Source: a virus
IMG/VR virus record: IMGVR_UViG_3300043772_005203
Location: 1-36,410 of that record
Direction: 5' to 3' (one strand)
Length of the DNA stretch: 36,410 bases
Part shown: piece by piece, positions 22,127 through 29,716 of the stretch
How the letters are laid out: the number at the start of each line of letters is the position of its first letter
Numbering within the stretch: the first letter of the stretch is position 1
The notes under the pieces: generated by a model
Database searches by the model: none
What the model was told of the DNA's origin: nothing
What the model saw: only the letters and a program-made list of their open reading frames with translations
Position numbers and translations under genes: made by a program

Positions 22127-23059
22127 ATGCCTGAACACGAACACGAAATCCCACCGGATGCCGCCACGGCGGCAGACCATCGCAATCCGCGCCGTCGCAA
22201 CAACGGCGCAAACAACGGCGACGCGCCCGACCTCGGCGTGCTCGTCACCCCGCAGCCGCACCACGCGCTCGACGACCTCGTGCTCCACGCGGACGTGCGT
22301 GACGACATCGCCGCGGGCCTGCGCGCCATCCAGCGTCGCGGCGACCTCGAAGCCATCTGGAACATCAGCAAGCTCCAGCCGCAGGACGGCCGGTGCATCC
22401 TCAATTTCCACGGGCCGCCGGGGACGGGCAAGACGCGCGCCGCTCTGGGCGTGGCGCTGCGGCTCGGCCAGCCACTCTACCAAGTGGACTACAGCGCGGT
22501 GATCTCGAAATACCTCGGCGACACGGCCAAGCACATCGCGGCGTGCTTCAAGCGCGCGAGCGAACTCGGAGCGGTGCTCTTCTTCGACGAAGCGGACTCG
22601 CTGCTCTCGCGCCGTGTGAACATCGGGGAAAGCTGCGCGACCAGCATCAATCAGAACCGCAACGTGCTGATGCAGGAACTCGACCGGTTCAACGGCGTGG
22701 TGATCGTGACGACGAACCTGTTCGGCAATTACGACCCGGCGCTGCTGCGGCGCATCTCGCGGCACATCAAGTTCCGGCTCCCCGACAAGGCGATGCGGCG
22801 TCGGCTCTTCGAGCTGCACCTGCCAAACCGCGAGCGCGTGTTCGCCGACCTGAACATCCTCGCCACGGAATCGAAGGGCCTGTCCGGCGGGGACATCCTG
22901 AACGTCTGCCTGAACGCGATCTACGCCGGCTCCACCGCAGACGACGCGGGCGAGTGGAAGGTCACCGGAACGGACCTGCTCGCCGAAGTCACCAAGGTGA
23001 AGTCCGCCCACACCGACCACCGCGCCACTTTTTGCCGTGAGGCTACGCAGTCCGCGTAG
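22127..23059 (+). CDS. AAA+ ATPase, classical unfoldase/remodeller type
   Basis: A 310-residue AAA+ protein. Walker A GPPGTGKT is at about residues 96-103, Walker B LFFDEAD near 151-157, sensor 1 VTTNLFGNYD, and paired arginines (LLRRISRH) serve as an arginine finger; SGGDILNVCL forms the sensor 2 helix. The first ~45 residues are low complexity and probably disordered. It resembles FtsH/Cdc48-type AAA modules found in phages, where it may act in replication or particle assembly. The stop codon is formed by the 17-nt hairpin repeat at 23043. The start has the leader GAAACCCAGAAACACTCAAC. Confidence 0.85.
   Translation: MPEHEHEIPPDAATAADHRNPRRRNNGANNGDAPDLGVLVTPQPHHALDDLVLHADVRDDIAAGLRAIQRRGDLEAIWNISKLQPQDGRCILNFHGPPGTGKTRAALGVALRLGQPLYQVDYSAVISKYLGDTAKHIAACFKRASELGAVLFFDEADSLLSRRVNIGESCATSINQNRNVLMQELDRFNGVVIVTTNLFGNYDPALLRRISRHIKFRLPDKAMRRRLFELHLPNRERVFADLNILATESKGLSGGDILNVCLNAIYAGSTADDAGEWKVTGTDLLAEVTKVKSAHTDHRATFCREATQSA
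23043..23059. repeat. 17-nt hairpin repeat copy C at end of AAA+ gene
   Basis: CTACGCAGTCCGCGTAG, with six paired positions and one mismatch, provides the TAG stop of the AAA+ gene at 23057-23059. Confidence 0.65.
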
Positions 23060-23098
23060 TCCGCGACGAGAACCAGAAACAACCAAACCGAAAAACCA

Positions 23099-23809
23099 AT
23101 GAAGAAAACGAAAGCAACCACCAGTGCGGCCACCGTTGCCGCAGAACCGAAAGCACCCACGCCCGCGCCTGCGCCGGCCTTGAAGAAGGTCAGCCTCGCC
23201 GGTTTCGCCACGCAGACGCCGGCCAGCAAGTCGGCGAAAGCCTACCCGCTGCTGCCCGACCCCGATGGCCAAGTCGGGGAGTTGGTCACCAGCATCATCG
23301 GAAAGAGCGCCCAGGTCGAAGCCCTTGAAGGCGCGCTTGAACTGGAGAAGGCCGAACTGATCGCCATCGCGAAGCCGTTCTACTTCCAACATCACCACGG
23401 GCAGCACGCCGTGGCCTCGTCGGTTGAAGCGCGCTCGGCAGACGGCAAGGTCGTGCGCGTAGGGTTCAGCAACTCCTACCGGGGCACGAGCGATGAGCCG
23501 TCCATCACGCGCATCGCGGGCGAGCACGCCGCGCGCTACTTCAAGCAATCGTTTGAACTGAAGATCAAAGGCGACCTGATTCCGGATGCCGCGGTGGAGC
23601 CGCTGCTCGCCGAACTGCAGGAGTTGTTCGCCCGCCACGGGGCCAGCTCGGCGCTGTCAGCGAAAGCAACCATCAAGCCGACGAAGGAGTTTCACACGGC
23701 GCGGCACACGCTGTTCTCGGTGGCCGAGAACCACGAGTTGGACAAGGTCGTGCCCATCAGCGCGAGCGTGAAAACGAAACTCGGGCGCGGAGGGAGCGAC
23801 GATGAATAA
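23099..23809 (+). CDS. Phage protein of unknown function
   Basis: A 236-residue protein. The first ~45 residues are low complexity (Lys, Ala, Pro, Thr) and probably disordered. A structured domain follows with KSAQVEALEGALELEKAELI, QHHHGQHAVASSVEARSADG and HTARHTLFSVAENHELDKVV, strand-rich towards the end. No family recognised. The ATG at 23099 has the A/C-rich leader CCAGAAACAACCAAACCG and AAAAACCA. Its stop overlaps the DUF6573 start by 8 nt, so the two probably share an operon with the AAA+ gene upstream. Confidence 0.6.
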   Translation: MKKTKATTSAATVAAEPKAPTPAPAPALKKVSLAGFATQTPASKSAKAYPLLPDPDGQVGELVTSIIGKSAQVEALEGALELEKAELIAIAKPFYFQHHHGQHAVASSVEARSADGKVVRVGFSNSYRGTSDEPSITRIAGEHAARYFKQSFELKIKGDLIPDAAVEPLLAELQELFARHGASSALSAKATIKPTKEFHTARHTLFSVAENHELDKVVPISASVKTKLGRGGSDDE

Positions 23810-24428
23810 GTTCACGCTCCGGCTCGCAGACGGCCGCTGGGTGAGTTCCCCGACGAATACCGTCACCGAGAATCCGAACCTCGCGGGAGTGTTCACCGCC
23901 GCCGATGATGAGTCGGCGGCGGAACTGCGGGGCGCGATGGAGCGGCTCCACGGCCCTCTGGCAATCGTGCCGTGGCAGAGCAAGCGCACGGACGCGCTCA
24001 CGCGGCACGTTGAGAACGTCGCGCTGATGGATGAGGCGCAAGACCCGTTCGCCGGTGCGGAAGTGCTCTACGCTTACACGCGCAAGGATGCGCTGAACGA
24101 CGGCGTGCAGATCGACGTGAGCCAGACGGCGCGCGAGGCTGGATTGAAGTTCCCAGTCTATCTCACCCGTGCTGTGTGGGAGAACTACGTGCGCGTGCCC
24201 GATGGTGTGCGCTGTCAGGATGAGAGCGGAAGATTATGGGATCTGGTGTGGATGCTGAGGATGGCAGCCAGACGGACCAGCGGCCCCGAGATGCTCTTCC
24301 GCCTGCACGTCCGCAACGACAACCGCGACCGCACGCCGCCGCTCGTGACGCTCAAGGCCGTATGCGGCCCTCGCGACATCGACGACCCCGCGCCCGCCAT
24401 AACAATACTCATGCCGGATGAAGACTGA
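23802..24428 (+). CDS. DUF6573-family protein
   Basis: A 208-residue protein. Its C-terminal half (EVLYAYTRKDALNDGVQIDV, then SQTAREAGLKFPVYLTRAVW and the GRLWDLVWMLRMA helix, ending TLKAVCGP) matches DUF6573, common in phages and plasmids. Function unknown. It shares 11 nt with the next small gene. The N-terminal part (MNKFTLRLADGRWVSSPTNT) is a separate strand-rich segment not part of that domain. Confidence 0.75.
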   Translation: MNKFTLRLADGRWVSSPTNTVTENPNLAGVFTAADDESAAELRGAMERLHGPLAIVPWQSKRTDALTRHVENVALMDEAQDPFAGAEVLYAYTRKDALNDGVQIDVSQTAREAGLKFPVYLTRAVWENYVRVPDGVRCQDESGRLWDLVWMLRMAARRTSGPEMLFRLHVRNDNRDRTPPLVTLKAVCGPRDIDDPAPAITILMPDED

Positions 24429-24639
24429 CGCTCCCATCGTCCTGACGATCTTCGGCAACGAGCGATGCGTGGTCATGCTCGACGATCTCGAAGCCGCCGC
24501 GAAGGCCATCCATCAGAAGGCCGTTCGTGAACGGGAAACGAGCGCCCAACCCTCCCCATTCGGCGCGGAAATCGAAGGGCAAATTCGCGTGATAAATGCG
24601 CAATCCGGCCCTTCCGAAACGGAGGCTCCAGGGCCATGA
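24418..24639 (+). CDS. Small protein of unknown function before ligase 2
   Basis: A 73-residue protein (MKTDAPIVLTIFGNERCVVM, then a helix with DDLEAAAKAIHQKAVRERET). It overlaps the DUF6573 gene by 11 nt and the next start by 4 nt (ATGA). A 33-nt block within it (24569-24601) resembles 16498-16530 in the leader region of another gene. No function can be assigned. Confidence 0.55.
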   Translation: MKTDAPIVLTIFGNERCVVMLDDLEAAAKAIHQKAVRERETSAQPSPFGAEIEGQIRVINAQSGPSETEAPGP

Positions 24640-25259
24640 ACGTGCCTCCGCTGATCACGTATCCTGCGCGGCCGATTCAGGGCGGTCGGCTGGAGTTGGC
24701 TCCGCCCAAGCGCGGGCTGTGGTATGCCGAGCCAAAGTTCAACGGCTGGCGAGCGCTCATTCACACGCCGAGCGGGACGATGTGGAATCGGCACGGGGCG
24801 CTGCTCACCATCGCGGATTGCTTCCGGCCCGCGCTCGGTGCGTTAGCCAAGCTCGCAGCCCACGGACTTGTGTGGGCGGATTGCGAGGCGCTGGAGCGCC
24901 GCCATAATCTCGGGCGCGGCACGCTGATCGTGCTCGATGTGGTGCCGGAATCCGGGGCGCCGTGTTACGAGCAGCGGCGGGCGATGCTGGAGGCGATCAT
25001 CCCGATTGATGCGGTGTTCACTGGTGACACGTCGCGTCCGGTGCCGTCCGGGTCTGTGGCGCTGACGCCGACGATTCGTGCTGATTCCCACGCCGATGCG
25101 CTGGCGTTCTACCAGCGGCTGCGTGAAGCGAACCGCGCATTGCGCTGCGATTTCTTCGAGGGCGTGGTGATGAAGCGGGCTGACCCGTCGTATCCGGTGC
25201 AGTTGCGCTCAGCGACGGAGGAATTTCGCGGCTTTGTGAAGCATCGCTTCCTCACCTAA
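24636..25259 (+). CDS. Second ATP-dependent ligase-type nucleotidyltransferase
   Basis: A 207-residue protein. Motif I AEPKFNGWRA has the catalytic Lys at about 34 and Arg39. Motif III is WADCEAL near residues 80-86, motif IV FFEGVVMKR near 173-181, and motif V FVKHRF near the end. It lacks the OB-fold domain of the first ligase, so it is a minimal adenylyltransferase. It may be a DNA or RNA ligase with a partner domain elsewhere, or a repair enzyme. The 3' end is duplicated in degenerate form at 29017-29094. It shares the ATGA overlap with the small upstream gene. Confidence 0.75.
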   Translation: MNVPPLITYPARPIQGGRLELAPPKRGLWYAEPKFNGWRALIHTPSGTMWNRHGALLTIADCFRPALGALAKLAAHGLVWADCEALERRHNLGRGTLIVLDVVPESGAPCYEQRRAMLEAIIPIDAVFTGDTSRPVPSGSVALTPTIRADSHADALAFYQRLREANRALRCDFFEGVVMKRADPSYPVQLRSATEEFRGFVKHRFLT

Positions 25260-25315
25260 CCAACCGCGTCCGCTCGTGCAGGTTTTCAGGCTGATAAACG
25301 GCCCCTTCGCGGGAA

Positions 25316-25630
25316 TCACGAAATCTTCCCCTGCGCCTTGGCGATTTCCGTGATGGCCGCGAAGATCGCCGCCATCGCGTTCTGCACGGTGGGTGTGAGC
25401 GTCGCCGGATCGAACACGTTGGGCACCTCGATGCGGATGTCGTTTTGCGTCGGGGCCAGCGTGCCGTTCGCGGGATCGTAGGGCGCGAGGAACGCCGTGG
25501 CACGGGCATGCGCGGAATCGGGCGAGTCGATGATGAGCCGGCGCAACCAGAGCGCCGGGAAACTCTTGGTTTCCTTGCTCGTGGTGACGACAGGGATTTC
25601 AACGGTGATGGGAGTGGCTGGTGTGATCAT
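25316..25630 (-). CDS. Small protein downstream of tail fibre gene
   Basis: A 104-residue protein, MITPATPITVEIPVVTTSKE, with beta-strand content and a C-terminal helix NAMAAIFAAITEIAKAQGKI. It is the last gene of the tail-fibre cassette, 34 nt after the fibre gene. Small genes in this place are often fibre chaperones or minor tail proteins. No family recognised. The ATG at 25630 is preceded by an A/C-rich leader (CACAAACCAACCCAACTCC). Confidence 0.5.
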   Translation of the reverse strand: MITPATPITVEIPVVTTSKETKSFPALWLRRLIIDSPDSAHARATAFLAPYDPANGTLAPTQNDIRIEVPNVFDPATLTPTVQNAMAAIFAAITEIAKAQGKIS

Positions 25631-25664
25631 GGAGTTGGGTTGGTTTGTGGGTGATGGATGAGAG

Positions 25665-27989
25665 TTAGAGCACGGTGCCGGGCAGGGTTTTGACGCTCCA
25701 GCCGGTGCCGCCGCCGACCCAGACGCAGCGCACCGCAGCGCCATCGGTGGTGACGGTCTTGTTGCCGGCGGTGCCGTTGATGTTCTGGTTGGAGCAATCC
25801 AACGTCAGGGTGTTCGTGCCCCATCCGCTCGAGCCCGGCGTGCCGGCGTCCTCGATCAGAATCTCGTCGCCCGGTTTCAGGTTTTGGTAGTCGGGGCTCG
25901 GCAGGGTCAGGGTCTGGGGCGAGTTGAACGCGCAGGAGTAGCGCCCGTTCGGGTAGAGTGTGAACGAGCTGTCGATGCCCGTTCGCCATTGGCCTTCGTC
26001 CGCGTAGCCTACCGTCCAGCCGGTGTAGTCATCCACGTAAACGCAGCGGATTTGTCCGCCGGGGCGATCCGCGTAAAACGGCACCGCGGCACCGTTGATC
26101 ATGTCTCCGCCGCCGTAGCCGTTCGGCATCTGGATGTAGAACGGGTAGGTGCCCCAGGTCTGCCCTGGGTCTGCGAGCAGGATTTCGTCGCCGGGTTTGC
26201 GCTGCCACCAAGAGCCGTAGGGCAGGTTGACGTATTGGCCGCCGCTGGCCGGCGCGTAGAGATACTTGCAGCCGGAGAACACGCGCTGGGCGCTGTCACT
26301 GACTTTTACCCAGCGCTCGGTGGACCCGACGCCGACGAACCAACCCCATGTCCCGATTGAGGAATCGTAGCCATATACGCAGCGAATGGTCGCGCCGCCG
26401 GCGCTGGAGTAAAAATTCCCATACCACTGGCCGTTGAGGTAAGTGCTGTTGCCGTAAATATAGACCCCGTAGCTGCCCCAGTGATTACCCGCGTCCCGGA
26501 TGAGAATCTCGTCGCCCTCGCTGGCGCTGCTGGGGAGATAAACGTAGGCCGTGGAAGAATAGATGAGGTTCAGGCGATCTCCGGGCGACGGATAGAGCGA
26601 GCCGCCGGCAGCGATTTGCCACGCGGCGCGGGAAACGCTGGAGTCGGTGATGCTCCAGCCGATGCTGCCGCCGAGATAAACGCAGCGCACCAGCGACCAG
26701 CGCGTGGATGTGGTGAACCCGCTCCAGTTGCCGTTGATGGGCGCGCTGGCGGAGATGACCAGCGGGTAGACGGACCAGTTGCGTCCGCCATCGGCGATCC
26801 AGATTTCGTCCCCGACGCCCGGGCTGGACGGGAGATATGCGTAGAGAGTGTCCCACGGAGACGTGTAGGTGAAAACGAACCGCTGCCCGGCCTGCGGGTA
26901 GAAGGAGGTTGTGCCAGACGAATCCTCCGTCCAAACCGGTTCGTCGGTGCTGCCCACCAAGGCGACTTTCCAGCCGAGTTGCCCGATAGAACTGTCGTAT
27001 TCATAGACGCAGCGGATCGTCGCCCCGCTCGTGTTGGTGTAGAAGCTGCCCCACCAGGAACCGTTGAGGTAGGTGCTGTTGCCGTAGAGCCAGATCCCGT
27101 AGCTGCCCCAGTTGCTCCCCCGGTCGCGGATGAGAATCTCGTCGCCTTCGCTGCCGCCGCTCGGGAGATAGATGTAATACGTGAACGGGGCGGTCATGCT
27201 CCAGCGGTCGCCGGCCACGGGATACAGGCTGGAATTTCCGTCCCAAGTGATCTCCGTGAATTTGCCGGGGTCATCGACGATTACTGTCCAGTAGTCGTTC
27301 CCGCGGTAGAGCGCGCGGACGCGCGAGAACGGCGCGGCGCAGACCAGGCTGCCATACCAGTTGCCGTTGAGATACTGACCGCTGGCGTAGAGCGTGAAGG
27401 AGTAGTGGCCCCACTGGCCTTCGATGTCCTCCAGCTCGATGACGTCGCCCGCGGTGGCATCGGTGGGCAGATAGGCGTAGGCGCTGTTGTAGCCGTCCTG
27501 CCGAACGCCATACTTCACGCCGGTGACGAGCGTCGTGCCGTTTAGCGCCTGGTGATTGGTGAGCAGGACGGAGGACGTGCCGAGCCGGCCGGACGCGGGC
27601 AGTTGCAGAAGCGTGTCGCCCGAGGTTTCCAGAGTGACCGCATCGGAGCCGCTGCCAATCGACACGTTGCCGGTAAGCAGCGCGCGGCCCGCAGCGGTGG
27701 CGTCGCTGATCTGCGCGGCGGTGACGGTGGCCAGCGCGACGTAGCCCGCCGCTCCGTTGAGAAGCGTTTGGTCAATGACCTCGTAGAGTGTCGCCGTGTC
27801 TGCCTGATACACGTAGTCGCCGTTCTGCACCTGCGCCTGCGTCAGAGCGTAGCGGGCCGCTTGGTCAGCCACGGTGAGCTTGGTGATGTTCGCCGCGACC
27901 GAGGCGGCAACAGCCGCTTGCACGGCGGCAGTGACCGCAGCGTCAATGGTGCCGGTGGCGAGATCGAGAACGAGGAAGCGTTTGGGCAT
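25665..27989 (-). CDS. Tail fibre / receptor-binding protein with six repeats
   Basis: A 774-residue protein. The N-terminal ~150 residues contain helical attachment sequence (AVTAAVQAAVAASVAANITK, then LQLPASGRLGTSSVLLT). From about residue 160 it has six repeats of roughly 100-110 residues, each with the pattern YPxxGDR, YLPSxxSEGDEILIxDxGxx, WGSYG, YLNGxWxGxF and ATIRCVYxYDSSIG, ending GWxV. Such repeats make long beta-rich fibres that bind the host surface. It is on the minus strand, in the same direction as the structural genes but far from them, between the ligase gene and a ligase remnant. Confidence 0.85.
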   Translation of the reverse strand: MPKRFLVLDLATGTIDAAVTAAVQAAVAASVAANITKLTVADQAARYALTQAQVQNGDYVYQADTATLYEVIDQTLLNGAAGYVALATVTAAQISDATAAGRALLTGNVSIGSGSDAVTLETSGDTLLQLPASGRLGTSSVLLTNHQALNGTTLVTGVKYGVRQDGYNSAYAYLPTDATAGDVIELEDIEGQWGHYSFTLYASGQYLNGNWYGSLVCAAPFSRVRALYRGNDYWTVIVDDPGKFTEITWDGNSSLYPVAGDRWSMTAPFTYYIYLPSGGSEGDEILIRDRGSNWGSYGIWLYGNSTYLNGSWWGSFYTNTSGATIRCVYEYDSSIGQLGWKVALVGSTDEPVWTEDSSGTTSFYPQAGQRFVFTYTSPWDTLYAYLPSSPGVGDEIWIADGGRNWSVYPLVISASAPINGNWSGFTTSTRWSLVRCVYLGGSIGWSITDSSVSRAAWQIAAGGSLYPSPGDRLNLIYSSTAYVYLPSSASEGDEILIRDAGNHWGSYGVYIYGNSTYLNGQWYGNFYSSAGGATIRCVYGYDSSIGTWGWFVGVGSTERWVKVSDSAQRVFSGCKYLYAPASGGQYVNLPYGSWWQRKPGDEILLADPGQTWGTYPFYIQMPNGYGGGDMINGAAVPFYADRPGGQIRCVYVDDYTGWTVGYADEGQWRTGIDSSFTLYPNGRYSCAFNSPQTLTLPSPDYQNLKPGDEILIEDAGTPGSSGWGTNTLTLDCSNQNINGTAGNKTVTTDGAAVRCVWVGGGTGWSVKTLPGTVL

Positions 27990-27995
27990 GGCGGG

Positions 27996-28931
27996 TCAGG
28001 AAATGCGGTGGAGGACGACTTCGTTTGTGCCGGTGGCGTAGTTGGCGGGGCGCACCACGCCGCCCGGGCCGTTCGTGGAGTCGGTGCCGGCTTCCACGCG
28101 CCAGTGGCTTTCCACGCCTTCGTCCGTGGCAACCATGGCGAAGACACGACCAAGGTCGGCGGCGGTGAGGAGCAGCGATTCGAGAGAGGACGCGCCACCC
28201 GTGAAACTGGTCAGGTCCGTGCGAAAGACGATGATCTGGAACGCAGTGGGAAAGATCGGGTCAGCCGTCGTGGCGCCTTCGTTGCCCCGGTTCACGTCGT
28301 TGTTGAGCGTGACGACGAGCTTCGCGGTCGAGGTGATGTCGGTGCCGCTTGTAATCTCGATTTCCAGGTTGGCCTCGATGCTGGGCAGATCCGTCGGCGT
28401 GGTGCCCGCGGTGAGCAGCGCGGCGGCGATGGCCGTAGTGTTCAGGCCCGGCGCAAACCGATAAATTGGCGACCGCGCGGGCGTCATGGTGCCGCCAGTG
28501 CCGGCGATGCTAACGGCTTCCGGGATGGAGAAAGTGTCCGGCGAGAGCACAGTCACCGCCCACTCGCCGTTGATATCCGGGGTGGAGCCGGTGTGCCCGG
28601 AGATCGTAACCGTTTCACCGGTGGCGCGGCCGTGTCCGGCGCAGGTGATGACCGTGGGGCTGGCGACGGACGAGCCGGTGATCGTCCGCGAATGATTCAG
28701 GACGGCGACATCCGGCGTGTAAGCCAGGTAGCCGCTGGAGAACACGCCGAGTTTCTTGAGCCCGCACTTGAACGTGGCCGCGTTGTCCAATTCCACGACC
28801 GTCGCGCCCCGGCAGAACTGCACGTCCAGAACCGGCGTGTCGCCACGGGTGAGCTGCGGCTTGGCCGGGGCGAAACGGGAGCCCGGTGCAAGCACCCAGA
28901 GGCCGGCGTCGAGGTCGTATGTGAGGAGCAT
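27996..28931 (-). CDS. Tail-fibre-associated structural protein
   Basis: A 311-residue protein from ATG 28931. The start has GGAG 6 nt before it and TTGAC at 28951-28947, 15 nt upstream. An earlier GTG at 29000 extends the frame by 23 residues but has no signal. Beta-rich sequence contains TDIGSTPDINGEWAVTV-like segments (HTGSTPDINGEWAVTVLS) with Gly/Thr turns, typical of tail or baseplate proteins, and a C-terminal AMVATDEGVESHWRVEAGTD. Its stop overlaps the fibre gene start region by a few bases (fibre ATG at 27989), so the two are co-transcribed. Probable fibre-attachment or adaptor protein. Confidence 0.7.
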   Translation of the reverse strand: MLLTYDLDAGLWVLAPGSRFAPAKPQLTRGDTPVLDVQFCRGATVVELDNAATFKCGLKKLGVFSSGYLAYTPDVAVLNHSRTITGSSVASPTVITCAGHGRATGETVTISGHTGSTPDINGEWAVTVLSPDTFSIPEAVSIAGTGGTMTPARSPIYRFAPGLNTTAIAAALLTAGTTPTDLPSIEANLEIEITSGTDITSTAKLVVTLNNDVNRGNEGATTADPIFPTAFQIIVFRTDLTSFTGGASSLESLLLTAADLGRVFAMVATDEGVESHWRVEAGTDSTNGPGGVVRPANYATGTNEVVLHRIS

Positions 28932-29016
28932 CGCGCTCCGGGCCGTGTCAACGCTGCCGCGAGCCGCTCCGCTGACTTCTCGCTCGGTGACGAACGGCAC
29001 CGCGCCAGCCCGGCGC

Positions 29017-29094
29017 GCTGATTCACACGCCGACGCGATCGCTTTCTACCAGCAAACACCGCTTCCTCACCCAATCCCTCGCGTCTGCTCGTGC
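29017..29094 (+). pseudogene. Deleted remnant of a ligase 2-type gene 3' end
   Basis: 29017-29053 matches 25080-25116 at 32 of 37 positions. It then joins after about 7 nt to 29061-29094, which matches 25246-25279 at 28 of 34, so about 120 nt of coding sequence is missing. The first block would read ADSHADAIAFYQQ, against RADSHADALAFYQR in ligase 2. There are no other ligase motifs. It lies on the outer side of the tail-fibre cassette, with the intact ligase on the inner side. The flanking non-coding interval 28932-29016 and 29095-29151 holds nothing else I recognise. Confidence 0.75.
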
Positions 29095-29151
29095 GCCCCA
29101 CAGCCTGTTAAATGTTCATTTTACGCTCAATTCACCACGATTCTTCTCGGC

Positions 29152-29700
29152 TTACTCAACGCCCAATTGTGACTGCCACCAGGCATACGCAGGATGCCGA
29201 GCCCCCGGAAAATAGTTTGCCCAGGTTTGGATGCGTTTGAGCACACCACCCATGCGTTTTGCTTCTATATTACGGATTCGCTGCCAGCTTCGCAGAATGT
29301 CGGGTGTGCTCAGAACGGTGAGTTCCTGATACCGCTGCTTTGCTCGCTTCACGGCGCGCTCATCATCAATCGCCAAAGGCAGCGAACGACTTTCCGCCAA
29401 AGCGAAACACATAGCTTCGCCGTCACCCTTGCGCCCCATCAAAGCGGTAAAGTCTGCGAGCAATTCATACTCATCGTCTCCGCTGATTTCCAAAACCGTC
29501 AGCAAGCGGCGCTCGATGAACGGTGCCAACTCCGCAGGACAGCATTCCTGGGTATCGCGGTTTCGCAGCAAGAGCGTCTCGCTCAGCACCGCGCGGCACA
29601 CGCTGAAGCCCCAGCCGGCGTCGCCAAAGATTTCTTCCGCGCAACCCGTCGCGAGGATGTTCAAAAGAACTGACGTATCGGTGATAAGAGCCTGATCCAT
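29152..29700 (-). CDS. PIN-domain nuclease, probable toxin
   Basis: A 182-residue protein. The N-terminal ITDTSVLLNILA (acidic Asp8) and the later GDGEAMCFALAESRSLPLAI followed by DDERAVKRA give the acidic residues of a PIN ribonuclease. Ser-rich central and C-terminal helices follow. PIN toxins of toxin-antitoxin systems cleave tRNA or rRNA and are kept in check by an antitoxin. The HTH plus ImmA/IrrE-type protein lies immediately upstream on the same strand, 16 nt away, and could be the regulator. Whether the PIN is a toxin in this cassette is inferred from genetic context. Confidence 0.78.
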   Translation of the reverse strand: MDQALITDTSVLLNILATGCAEEIFGDAGWGFSVCRAVLSETLLLRNRDTQECCPAELAPFIERRLLTVLEISGDDEYELLADFTALMGRKGDGEAMCFALAESRSLPLAIDDERAVKRAKQRYQELTVLSTPDILRSWQRIRNIEAKRMGGVLKRIQTWANYFPGARHPAYAWWQSQLGVE

Positions 29701-29716
29701 GAACTAACACCCGCCA

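Noticed and set aside
22073-23638. Minus-strand frame of 521 codons
   Set aside because: Antisense of the AAA+ ATPase and its neighbour, both with good motifs; high-GC sequence makes long false frames.
27552-29021. Plus-strand frame of 489 codons opposite the fibre genes
   Set aside because: Antisense of repeat-rich fibre sequence, Arg- and Gly-rich, with no domain signal.
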